Shown: piece after piece, positions 41,901 to 53,483 of the stretch | Position numbering within the stretch: the stretch's first letter is position 1 | Layout: each line of letters begins with the position of its first letter | DNA from: Saturnia japonica | Taxonomy: Eukaryota > Arthropoda > Insecta > Lepidoptera > Saturniidae | Direction of reading: 5' to 3' | DNA: 64,000 nucleotides | NCBI GenBank assembly: GCA_033032175.1 | Contig: CM065310.1 | Span: forward strand, 9,362,001-9,426,000 | Program-made: the position numbers and the translations under genes | Notes under the pieces: model-generated | Seen by the model: only the letters and a program-made list of their open reading frames with translations | Told to the model about the DNA's origin: nothing | The model's database searches: none

Positions 41901-44900
41901 AAATATTTTCGGTAGTTTAGCTTTTTTAGTTTTTTGACCGTCTTTGTAGAACTAAAGCAGTGTTTTTATAGGAACTATTTTTATTTCGTGGCCTAGTTTT
42001 TTTACTAACGTTATTACGTTGGTTTATTTTTTGCATGTTTTGCTTTTGACGTGCCTGTAAAAATTACACAGGTGAATCCATACTTTTTAGCCGTGCCCTT
42101 TACTGGTTCTATAACTTTACATAGATTAATAGCAATATTTTTTATGTCCAATCATGCTCTGGAACAAAGTATGCGTATTATAAAAATGTAGCAAAATAAT
42201 CAGACAAGGCGGTCCACGCCGATGCCATAGCCGCTTTTCCCTATTCACTTTGCCCGACGCGACGGGGTAATTTTTGAGGTTTATCCATCTCATACATTAC
42301 ATACATTGGTTCTATAATCCTGTCAAATATAATATAAAAAACCACTTTAATATGCAGAAGAATTATAATACTCCCAAGGATAGTAAAGGAATAGAGTTAC
42401 AAATATTAACAAAACACTTAGGTACCTTGCAAAATTTATTTTATTTTTCGATACCACAATTTACCGTTCCACGAACGCCGCGCGACGCCGATGAGAGCTG
42501 AACGTAACTATGAGTATGTGGTGAACAGTGAACAAATAAATTTGGATTAGTCGCTTTACCCTGTGTGTTCACTTTACCTGGAATTCCTCTAGTATTGAAA
42601 AACAACTCGTAATTGATGCCCTCCATATATGTACATCGTAACAGTTATGTTAATAAGTACCAACTACATTGAATATTATGACTATATTACATGAAATCTA
42701 TAATATAATTAATCAAAATACATTATATCGGGATAAAATCCCAAAAGTAGTTAGATATTCATACTTAAAAAGCTGAATGTATACTATTGTTTTATATACA
42801 TATATATAAAATTATATTGTTTAATCAATGAAAATCGAACAGCGTTTCATGTAAAAGGTAATTTCGGCGTAGATACTAAATCTTGTACTGGTTCATTATG
42901 AAAAATGCAAAAGTATTGAGTGTTGTAAATAAATTATATTAATGATTTACAAGACAATTATTAACAAAAAAGAAATGAAAATGAACATCAGTCTATATGT
43001 TAGTATATCAGATAGAGAGAATCCCTTGTAATATTAGTAATTAATACGGAACAGATACCTACATAAAGTAAACACGTGCGCAGCAGAATTGTTTTATGAA
43101 AAGTGTATGGGGCAAAGCTCGTTTTGTTGACCATTGGTTAATTAAAAACAAACATTCGGGAAAGTTTACCCTGTTCATAGTATATCTTTTTGGTATATAG
43201 GCATTTGGGGCACATTTAACGGTAAAATATGAAAAAAATATGAAATTTTAATGTCCCGATATCTATGGGAATATTTTGTATTTCGTACGATGAATTGCAT
43301 GAGTTAAGTGATAGACACAATAACTCTGATGTGAAAAAGTTCATGGTAATTTATAATTTATACAATAATATATAATTTATATATATAATACTAAGCTTGC
43401 GTTTGCGTCAAATAAGAGAAAGAGAGAGAGTTGGTCACAAGCACGTCTTTATATGTTTCCCGTTGACTAAATTTCATCAAAATCGTTCAAGCTGATTGTG
43501 AGTTCAATTCGGCCATACAAACAGATAGACAGATAACACTTTTTAAATGTCAAATTCGTCATATCGTGATCAGTGTTCTTTATAATAGAACTCTATCAAA
43601 AAAATTTGGAAAATTATACGTGTTCAGACAGAACTACAAATTTACTAATATCGATTATAGTATTTTTATTACAATAGTATTATAATTGTTAACATTTTCA
43701 TTATCTAATGCTTTAAGTAAATCAAATATCTTTGCTTAAACTACGCGACGTCGATCACGTCAATCAAATAATTCACTCGGCAAAAAAGATACAGTTAAAA
43801 TGTTTTCTAAATCTGTTATCAATAGATAACCCAAACCTTTTATTCGATGTTGTTAACGTTAAGTTATTATTTTCTTTTATTTAATTTTTTACTCTAAGTA
43901 CATACACAAATCGAAATCTCTTTTAACATAATAATACACATGAATGGCCCTACTAATTATTGTCTATATTTTAATTATTGTTGCAATATAATTATGCAGT
44001 TGTTAGCCGAAGAATAATACTTCCCTAAATACATCATTAAGTAGCCTAATCCAGTAATATGTGGAAGTGTAGATAGTGAATATAGGAAATGAGAAAACGT
44101 AACAGCTGGCATTGAGAATTGAGCGTTCTGATAGTCCGATAGTGATTGTATGGAAATGCGATCATGCTCGAAAGGCGATTTCACACTAGTTGATTTTTAC
44201 TGAGCCCTGGCGTAGTAGTCGCGTAAGTGACTTGAATTAACAAAGGAAGTTTAAATAATAATGTTGAAATGGCTTTTCTAGGTGAAGACTCTGGAATAAA
44301 ACGTTCAAAGTCTTTTTATGTATTCACTTTATAAATTTAGAGCAGTAAAAATTCATTTATCATCAGCGGCAGCTAGTAAAGTTTTGTCAACCTGCCAAAT
44401 TTATAATCGTGGGATTTGTGGATTGTTGATGAAAGCAATCGCTACTGAACTGCATAACATTCACGTATTGGATTTAACAAGAAGACAATTTTTAACAAAA
44501 AAGAAAAGTAACTTGAATTATTTTTGAGCAGTTCCCAGATATATCTTCGAAGTCAAAGGTCCAATACCAATGAAATTAAAATGGGAGCACCCTTGCGGTA
44601 TCCCCTTTCCAACGGAAAAAGAGTCATCTAAATCGGTTAATAAACAAAGAAATAATGGATGAAGATCCCTAAAAAAAAAAATTTGAATTGAGAACTTCCT
44701 CCTTTTTTGAAATCTGTTAAAAAATAGTACTGTATGAAATGAAATAAACTAATAATAATCCGGATCGCATTTTACAAAGGCATCCAGTATGCGTTTTATT
44801 TTTTGTAACCTATTTATTGTGGAAGATTGTAGGCTTTATAGTTTTACGTTGCAACCCTAAGAAGCTAAGCAGTAAATATGAACGTCAAACAATCTGGCAA

Positions 44901-46146
44901 GCTGAAGGCAAATATGATACAAGACAAATAAATATGACACGGGTGAAACCGTGCGGCACAGTTAGTATTATATCATAAAGTTCAAAGATTGTTCTTTTTT
45001 GTTGGTTTGAACGCCCTAATCTCTGAAACTACTACTCAGATTTGAAACATTCTTTTTGCCTATGTATTAATAAAGTTTATAGGCTATTTAATATCACCCT
45101 ACGACTCTTAAAAACACATCAATTGACACACAAAGTCTATAACACTGTCAGAAAGTACGCTAAACAAGAAATAATTAAAATGTGAGCGGCCATTGTGGCG
45201 GTGCAGGGTACTAGGAGCTGAGGATGGATTGGCCGAGAATCGAAAATATTTAAACACAATTGAAAACGCGGGGTACGGGTAGTCTTGGTATAAACACTTT
45301 TATTATTACTACTTAGGCCATTATATAAGCTTAAGGGTCCTTTTTTCAATAAACAGATGACTTTATTTGAGAAATCATTGTTAAATTTTAACAAGTTTTC
45401 CTTAGTATCTGCCAACACTTCAAAATTATTCCTCAAATAAAGTTATCTGATGATCGAAAATTTGGCCCTAAATGAAATATAATTACGAGAGTTTTGTTCC
45501 CTGTTACAGGATTTAGTATGAAAATGAATTGTGAATTTTATAATTATATATTAAAAAATGAGTGCGTCTGTTAGTGATCATGTAACTTCTGAAAGATTTG
45601 ACTAATTGAGCTCATATTCACATAACATAATTGTTTTATAATTGAGACGATGGTTCATAGCTATATTAGGATACGATAGGAAATTTCACACAATTTAATT
45701 ATATTTGGTTTATTAGGACTAGTACAGTTTTAATGAAAAGCTTTTTGTTGTTTTGTTTATCTAAGTGCATATTTAAAATGTAGAATTTATTAAAGTTCTG
45801 TTCCATTCAGTTCAGTTATATGAAATATCATGTGACCTTCGTAGCTTGCGCCTTGCGTGCTTCACTCTACCTAGACGTAATGAATGACTCCTGATATTAT
45901 TATTGTCTGGCCTTTGTTGTGTCAGTTCCACCTACAAAGATAGTGTCTATATCATTCTATATGACTCGATGACAACCACCGATACTGTGTTTCTATTAGA
46001 CGATTTCTTACCTATTTAGTATGTACTTATGAATATTTTTCGTTCGTGTATAAATGAGTCATTATATTTTTTTTATTGCAGACGTAAATTAATTGTATAT
46101 TCGTCTACAAGTACGTAAATTACAAGCTTATAGCGCTTCTTTTAGA
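38947..46146. other. 7-kb intergenic stretch, no gene seen
   Basis: Both strands were read; only short, low-complexity open frames are present. Recognisable pieces are a CTAGT-like terminus variant (GAAACCGTGCGGCACAGTTAGT, 44945-44966) and a fragment of the 1209/27917 repeat family at 44975-45115. The stretch around 43395-43520 (AAGAGAAAGAGAGAGAGTTGGTC) shares its motif with 38050-38065. The rest is unidentified. Confidence 0.5.
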
Positions 46147-46150
46147 ATAT

Positions 46151-46607
46151 TGTTACGACCTATTACAACCCGATTAAAAAGAGTGAAAATCCTGTTCCAG
46201 AAATATCTCAAAGCAACTACATACTTCTCAGTACTTCGAAATAATGTTCGCGTCATAAAACAACCGCGCCGCATGTTTGTGTAAACATCACAGTTTACAC
46301 ACACATGTATAGGGCTTGTCGCCTCGATTACATCATCGAGTTGGCATAGCAACTAAACGTCGAGAAAGATAGCGATGATTCACGATTTTTCTACGATCGT
46401 TTAGTGTAGGTATTTAAGCGGCTCGGGCGCAGCGCCGAGTAGTTCACTTTTGAATTATAAAGCGATAATATCGAGCGATAAAAGGAAGCGAAACCACAGT
46501 GAAATAAATAACAGTGTTGTGAGTTCTTGAAATTTGTAACTGTGTAGAGTTCGAATAAAACTTCTTCACGACAATCATCGGCATTTTTATTACCCACGGG
46601 TGTAACA
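46151..46607 (+). mobile_element. Solo LTR, gypsy-like, 457 bp
   Basis: Begins TGTTACGACC and ends GGGTGTAACA, with perfect TGTTAC/GTAACA ends. It is flanked by a perfect 4-bp duplication, ATAT, at 46147-46150 and 46608-46611, as in Ty3/gypsy (including errantivirus) insertions. Internal LTR signals are in the expected order for plus orientation: a TATTTAAG box at 46411-46418, a possible initiator AGTTCACTT at 46440, and AATAAA at 46555. No internal retroviral genes are present, so the element was lost by LTR-LTR recombination. Confidence 0.8.
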
Positions 46608-46611
46608 ATAT

Positions 46612-49600
46612 GGTACTTACTGTGCTTGATGGTAGGCAAGGTACAATCCAAAAACAGTGTCGACTACCGAGTGATTAAAAATCTATCGCCAGTCGCCACT
46701 ATCATGTTTGCGTAAACCGAAACTGAATATGCACCGGCTGATTCAGAAACGATGCGGTTAAACCAATGACTATTACGGGCTTTTCACCATATATATGGAA
46801 GTCGCGACCTTATTCGGCTGTACCACCCTGGTATCGCCATTTTCTCGTTCATTATTCAGTAGAGTGTACCAGGTGTTGGTGAGGTCTACTTTTAACTGCC
46901 CCATTTTCTGGCATCACCTAATATAATGTAGTCTACACTTTTAATTATAGTAGCACTAAGCAATGTTCTCTATTTTTATTTTCTTGTTTTAGTGTTTGTT
47001 ATGTAAGTATTCAAATAAACAAATAAATAATATCCCAATACTGGACTAAGGCCTCAAATGTGACTGACGACATCTGTTGGGTTTATAAGGTAGTAACTAC
47101 CAGAAGTCTTCACTTTTTTTGGTCATCAGCCAGTAGTTACACTAATTAAATCCAAACTTCAAAAAATCGTCGGTCATTGAATTAAGCTCCAAACGACATC
47201 GTTAATAAGGTATAATAATTTTAGTAAAGTTGGTCATGAACGTAGAAAGTAGGTGCTTAAGGTTTTCGAACCACCTTTTCTCTCAATCTATCAATACAAA
47301 AGATGTTTTATGTTCACGCTACAAATTTATAAATCTTATATTTATATATCTTGTGTGAGACTGTTAGTGATTCTAACATCTGAACGTCTTGAAAGATTGA
47401 GCTCATATTTACATTATAATATTTTTATCCGATTTCAATAAAAGAAGGAAATTCTCAATTTGAATTTATATTTTTTTATGGATGTTCAGCCATAACTTCT
47501 TTGTTTATGAACCGATTTAGATGATTATTTTTTTATTGGAAAGGGGATAGATACTTCAAGGGTGGTCTCATTTTCATTTCATTGCTATTGGCTATTGGAC
47601 CTTCGTCTGCGAAGATACACCAGCGAATTCCTCAAAAATAATCGAAGTTGGTTTTCTTTTTTGTTAATTCTTTTATCAAGACGATGGTTTATAGATATAT
47701 TAGGTACCGATAGGTGGAACTATCGTCGGGACCTTAAATATCGGAAAAGGCCGAACAACGTTTGCCGGTCCAGCTAATTTACTATATATGATTGTAACTT
47801 AACTGTATTTTTCAATTTAATATATTTACTAGCGTTTAGAGCTCTATTTGTTTATGTTCCGAAGTTTGTGCATATTAAGACTAATCTATAATCACCAACG
47901 TATGGAGCCAGCTTTATGCCATGAGAAACTTATACCTACTCTCGTGAAGTGCATAATAATTAAAACAAGAATTAACGTAATAAAGTATACAGTGATTTTA
48001 TGCATTTATCGCTTCGAATCTGGTAAGTCATCGTGCATTGTATGTTAATAATCGAATGCAATCGTGTGGCCGTGCACCACGCCACGCCAATGCACGGCCG
48101 CGACACGACAGTAATTTACGAGCGTTGCCAACCGCTTCCGTACACTTTAAAACAGTCAAAATTATGCCCTTTACCGTTTTGTTAACATGAAAATAAATTC
48201 AATTCCGAATTTATTTTCATTTCACCTATATTATTTAACACGACTCGTGCGAGTTGTTTCTATTAAGGCGCAGTACTGAAATGTAGGTATCATATTTTCT
48301 ACATTTTCAACTGGTCCTGGAGTGTTCATTACGACTAATTACTTTTAAAGTAGTAGACATACGAATGAAGAAGATAATATATTTTTGATGTGAAATATCT
48401 AATGCAGCAGGCCAAATCGGCTTTTGGCGTGGAGACGCACAGTGGCTCAGCATTTGAAAAATAGTCATGAAAGTCCGATATTCAGTACATCCAGTAATCA
48501 AGTGAAGTGGCAGGGGACGCGACAACCATACTATTATATCTAGTAATAAAATAAACCACTTCACAATGATTTCCTTTTGGTTTGTCGCGTTTCGGCATCA
48601 CCCGGTGTATATCCAGTAATAAATTTTTTGATTGGCATTTTTTCGTTACGCCATATTTAAATCCTTTACTAAACCATCCTTCCTTTCATGCAATTTTTCT
48701 ATACAAATAGTTTTGATGTTTCACATCTGCCAGGTGTCCCGCAATTTTTTGATGTGAAAACTTCTTTAGCATCGTTGTGATTTGAAAGTCGATGAAACGA
48801 AACTAAAAAGCGAAAGCTTGTTGTTGCCACGCAATAATGAATTTAATTTTTTCTCTGATCCTGTAACAAAAGTAAATCTAAAAATATATCTTATATGAAC
48901 CCTTGCTCTAAGCTCAAAAGAAACTGTAAGCGAAAAAGACATGTTTAATTATTTTGTTTGTCTAATAATTAATTATATTTCATTATTTACTATTGTATAA
49001 ATTTCTTATTAAACTTTATAATAGTTTACTAATGCTTTTTTTTGTACATCTAACAGTTGGTCATACACCTATTTTATTTAATTGGTTGTTATTATGGATT
49101 CGCATTAAAAAAATCGGTTGTCTGTAAATTCGGTTTACTGACGATAGTTGAACGTGACAACGTCATAAGAAAATACTGATGGAATGGTATCATTTTTCAA
49201 ATAATATCGAAAGAATCATTACCTTTATCGCCACAATTATCGTTGCTATAAACAATTGACACCACATTCACTTTTCACTGCACTTCATACTTGACGAAAA
49301 CATGTAAATGTATTATTGTATAGCAGCTGTCCACGCGGACGCATCGCTCACTCAAGTAGGAGAGAGACAGATGTCGAACGCTGCCGAACGCGGAGGCCGA
49401 TTGTGCCTCTTTGTCGCTCGTCCCGCGCTCTCGCTTGCACTTTAAGCTTTAAATGGAACGCCTCAGAGCGAGGTTACGCCGCATGTGTCCTGTTTTTTCG
49501 TGCGTGCAGCCGGCTCCATCGAATTATAAGACGTTGTCACGTCAAAATACAATTTACTTTTAGTGCTAGCGCGCAGGAGTTACTTTTCTCACCGTGACTA

Positions 49601-50014
49601 TTTCGTCACTCTTGACCGGTCATATGGAAATGTTTGGAGGTGCGCGCACGTTAAGACATTACACAACAGTTTTATCTATAGAACTGACACGTGTGACGAA
49701 ACATTTACGGCGCGGCGACAAGAATCATCCGTGCGCGCATACTGTAAATTTATCTTTAAAATGAACTTTAAATATTGTTTATTAAGTAATTATAATTTTC
49801 ACGTTAATTATTTAGTAACTATTTCCATTTTATAATTAAACGTTAGTTGAAGTGAATTAAATAAAAATAACGCTAGCAAACCAAGAGGTAATTGAAAAAA
49901 TTGCCACATTTACGATAATATAGGTACGGATATTATATGAAACCAATATATCCGAAGGCTCAACCGCAAGCTGCAGTGCTGACCTATTCCAGGGTATCGC
50001 TATTCGCCATTACA
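46612..50014. other. Intergenic, no host gene recognised
   Basis: Contains a retroelement-tail fragment at about 47030-47100 (ATCCCAATACTGGACTAAGG), a copy of the 21440 repeat at 47430-47780, and GC-rich islands at 48070-48115 and 49316-49760 (listed separately). A short direct repeat of ACTTCAC and CCAGTAATAA lies at 48480-48625. Confidence 0.5.
49316..49760 (+). promoter_or_regulatory. GC-rich island, possible promoter or non-coding first exon
   Basis: In otherwise AT-rich DNA this 445-base segment is rich in CG dinucleotides (GCCGAACGCGGAGGCCG, TCGCTCGTCCCGCGCTCTCG, GTGCGCGCACG). Open frames of about 90 codons at 49316 and 49563 have no recognisable domain. In insects such islands often mark promoters and 5' UTR exons of genes with distant coding exons. 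That is an inference; no initiator, TATA or matching downstream exon was found in the window. Confidence 0.3.
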
Positions 50015-50022
50015 ACTATGGC

Positions 50023-50502
50023 TAGGGTTGCAACCTATTTTGAAAAAAAAAAGTATATTTTTCAAAAAGTTGCAATATATATAGTACTTACTTTCTGGAA
50101 TGTTAGGAAAAAATAAAGTACACATTTGTTTTTAAGCATTATTAATTAACTGCCCAAAAACAGTATAATGTTAACAGGGTTCATGTATGTGAGTTTCTTT
50201 ATTACACCAAAGCTTTTAATGCCTGAACAAATAAAAAAAAATCCTATACGGTTTTGTTGAATACATCTTACTCAACTCAGGCGAAAAGATTCTGTGGTCT
50301 ATGAGACGTGATGCAAAATATGACCGACAAAATGAAAACAAATTTCAATTTAATTTAACAAAATAATTTAAAATAAGAGTGACAGTTGAATTAGCGATGA
50401 AAATATAGTATTTTTCGTAATATATTATTTTTCTATTATTTATAGTACAATTGACTAAAATATAGTATGATACTATATATTAAAGTACGGGTGGCAACCC
50501 TA
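50023..50502. mobile_element. hAT-type MITE, 480 bp
   Basis: The ends are TAGGGTTGCAACC and the reverse complement of GGTGGCAACCCTA, giving inverted repeats with one mismatch. The flanks ACTATGGC (50015-50022) and ACTATGAC (50503-50510) form an 8-bp duplication with one mismatch, as expected for hAT. Subterminal ATAGTAT/TATATAGTACT motifs occur at both ends. No transposase. Confidence 0.7.
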
Positions 50503-50710
50503 ACTATGACCTACATCGGAGGAAATAATAATAAACACTTCCCACAACCCAATTATTCGTACATCGCATGTTGATTTAAAAGGGGTGTCTTGTATTGTTT
50601 AAGATAAGTAAATCATTGTAAATATTATTTAGTATATATGCATGTATACTATATTTGGAAATTATTTCAGCTTATTAGAACGAATTTAAGCTATATATTT
50701 TAGAAAAATA

Positions 50711-52308
50711 CACTAATCAAGAAAGTCTAAGCAACATGTACTAATTTAAATTTTAGGATGGTTCTTCACATTATAACGTTGTATTTTATTTTTAAAATAT
50801 TATCTTTAGGGTTCTATGATGTAAAAATAACAGCTGTTGTCTTTATAAGTTCTTTTAATAACAGAAATGAACAATATTAGAATATACTGTAGAAACTAAG
50901 ATACATAAGAAACTAAACTTTTTTCTTACAAAATGAAATTTCTAAAGAAAATGTATTTACTGTGAAAGAATAGAACAATTTAATACAAAGTATGGGCTCC
51001 TCTGCTATTCAGAACTTGTCGGCAACGATTATTCATTGAATTAATGAGACTGTTTATATCATCTTGCGGTATTCGCTCCCAATGAAATTGTAGCAAATCC
51101 TTCAGCTGTTGGGTTGTTGTCGCTCCGTCCAAGTCCTTCAAAACACGTCTCTGGAGCATGTCCCATGCGTGCTCGATGGGGTTGAGATCTGGCGATTGTG
51201 CAGGCCAGGGCAATACCCGGATGTTCTCCGTTGCAAAGTATTCACTGGTTCGCCGAGCTGTATGTGAATGCGCATTGTCATGCATTAACCTAAAATCGGA
51301 GCCAAAGGTTTGTGAAAATGGGTAGACATAAGGTCTGAGAATATCCTCAATGTAATTTTCAGCATTCATGTTTCCATTTACAAAAACGAGGTCAGTTCGC
51401 CTGTTCTTCATAATACCCGCCCATAACATAACTGTTGAGCCGCTGTGTGGATGAACTTCCTGAACGCACTTGAGCCTTTCAGTATTTCCGGGCCGACGAT
51501 ACACTCGCACCCTTCTTGTATCAGGCTTAAACCCGAATCGCGACTCATCGGAAAACATAATTTTATCCCATTGTTCCTGGGTCCATGTTATGCGTTCTCT
51601 ACACCATTCATATCCACGAGCGCGATTCCCGTGACGTATCGGTGGGCACCTGATTGGGCATCGAGCTCGTAGGCCGTACTCATGCAGTCCATTTCGCACA
51701 GTTTGAGGACTTACATCAACACCACTTGAAATTTGTAGCCTCAAACTTATCTCTCGAGCGGTTAACATCGGCTGGCGTCTTGCAGTCAGTTGTATGTACC
51801 GGTCTTGCCGAGTGGTTGTACTCCTTTTACGGCCTGGATGCTGTTCAGCGGGTTCTCCTGTATTATTGTAGCGCTGCCAAAGACGACAAATAACACTTCT
51901 ATGAATGCCAAAATGTCGAGATACCTGAGATTGATTACTTCCCACTTGCAACATCCCTACAGCTCTTTGCATTTCATCTGCCATCAAATGACGTCGCTTC
52001 ATGACGTAAAGAATATCTAACAATTCAATTTTGTCGCTAACTTTATTTAAATGGTTGGTAAAATTATAAAATCAAGACTAAACGTAGCAATTAAAACGCA
52101 CTTAAATTCAAACAAATTCGCAGTCATTTGAATTTTATGAAAAAACAAAACATAATCAAATTTTTTTTTACAACCAGCCAGTATGTCTTCAATAACAAAA
52201 AAGTTTACTTACCTACGCACTTTGTTTGAGTAAATATTTAGAAATTAATTAATATAAATGGAAAAATTTGTAATATCACGCATGTTGCTTAGACTTTTTT
52301 GATGTGTG
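50711..52308 (-). mobile_element. Tc1-like transposon, apparently complete
   Basis: 1,598 bp with TA on both sides (50709-50710, 52309-52310). Left end CACTAATCAAGAAAGTCTAA; right end, reverse-complemented, CACACATCAAAAAAGTCTAA; similarity continues through GCAACATG. The CACT...TCAAAAAAGTCTAAGCAACATG style of end is common in insect Tc1 elements. It contains one uninterrupted transposase gene on the minus strand. Ends and gene together make this the best candidate for a recently active element in the window. Confidence 0.9.
50980..52023 (-). CDS. Tc1-family transposase, DD34E, intact
   Basis: 347 residues, the usual Tc1 length. The N-terminal half has two helix-turn-helix motifs: about residues 16-55 (MQRAVGMLQVGSNQSQVSRH, then FGIHRSVICRLWQRY) and 88-120 (TAREISLRLQ...VSPQTVRNGLHEYGL), with a GRKR linker typical of paired-like Tc1 domains. 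The catalytic triad is D159 (FSDESRF), D249 (MHDNAHSHTA) and E284 (DLNPIEHAWD), with 34 residues between the second D and E. It would cut and paste the surrounding element at TA sites. No stop or frameshift is present. The first Met is used; Met8 (MKRRHLM) is an equally plausible start. Confidence 0.92.
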   Translation of the reverse strand: MLDILYVMKRRHLMADEMQRAVGMLQVGSNQSQVSRHFGIHRSVICRLWQRYNNTGEPAEQHPGRKRSTTTRQDRYIQLTARRQPMLTAREISLRLQISSGVDVSPQTVRNGLHEYGLRARCPIRCPPIRHGNRARGYEWCRERITWTQEQWDKIMFSDESRFGFKPDTRRVRVYRRPGNTERLKCVQEVHPHSGSTVMLWAGIMKNRRTDLVFVNGNMNAENYIEDILRPYVYPFSQTFGSDFRLMHDNAHSHTARRTSEYFATENIRVLPWPAQSPDLNPIEHAWDMLQRRVLKDLDGATTTQQLKDLLQFHWERIPQDDINSLINSMNNRCRQVLNSRGAHTLY

Positions 52309-52309
52309 T

Positions 52310-53483
52310 ATTTTGATGATGATTATGCCTATATCAGATTTTTCAGATTTGTGATGGTAATGTAGCTATGCTCGTGTCTTTATCAAACAATAAGTACCTA
52401 TTGACATTTACAACATCCGATTAAAAAGTAAGTGACGTTTTTATTTAGTGTTACGGTATTCAATATGATACCTGGCAACTGTCTGAAATGCAATTATCAA
52501 TATTTACACTTTCATAAACAATGTTTTATATAGAAACAACTTAAATAGAAATAAGCTATTATCTATTTTATATTTTAATGGCCTTTATAAACCCTTGATG
52601 CAAAAAGAGGGGTGTTATAAGTTTAACGTGTGTATCTGTGTCTGTCTGTGGTATCATTGCTCATAAACGGCTGAATTGACTAAGATTTAGGGTTTTTTTG
52701 TTTAAAAGGTGACTCGATCGAGAGTGTTCTTAGTTATGATTCAAGAAAATCTGTTCAGCCATTTGAAGATTATCAGCTCTTTTCTACTTGATAAATAGAT
52801 GTGAGCAATTTTCACAGGTCTGATTAAGTCGAGATTTAGTATTCTGTTACTACAATGATATTAGAAAAACCTTGACCTGATGCTGCAGCGTCATCTGGAA
52901 TCCATAGGATACCTAACTCCTCACCAACTTATAGCAGAGATGCGTATTTGAACTCATTGGAGTGGTCTCAATGAATAGGTACTTATATAAGATACTTGTG
53001 TCGATGGTTTATTCAATTTTCAATTTACAGTGCCTTTAAGTGTGGCTTACACACCACGCTACGCCTCTGGGCTAATTCGAAACCATCATAGTCGTGAAAA
53101 TCAGAACTTGCATCAACCGTGTCTGTATGTATTGTCTCATTCTCTCGCAGGCTAAGTGATATAAGTGCTTTTTCGTTTCATCTAGTTTCAAATCACAACG
53201 GTACTAAAAAGTTCTCACTTCAGAAAAAAAATGCATGGAGTTTATAAATGTTATTTCCTCTTTAAGTAAATAAGATAATAAATTAGAAGGGAAATAAAAA
53301 CTATGGTGGTTACAGGTTAGTAGATAGTTGCCGTTGTAAATGAAATTACAACTTTTACATTACGCGAACGCTAGATTCGTTCAACATATAACCTTGTAAG
53401 GCTTTTTGCACTTAAACTTTGTCTTGGGAACACTGCGGTCGCATTATTATAGTATATTGAACGAATTATTATTGTTTGTGTAG
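52310..53483. other. Intergenic; repeats
   Basis: Contains a repeat at about 52595-52800 (GTGTGTATCTGTGTCTGTCTG, CATAAACGGCTGAATTGACT) and, at 53318-53460, a segment related to 63358-63505 (TTGCCGTTG(T/C)AAATG, ACAACTTT, CTAGATT). No gene. Confidence 0.5.

Noticed and set aside
44318..44527. 69-codon frame in the intergenic desert
   Set aside because: No domain, no splice context and composition like the flanking DNA.
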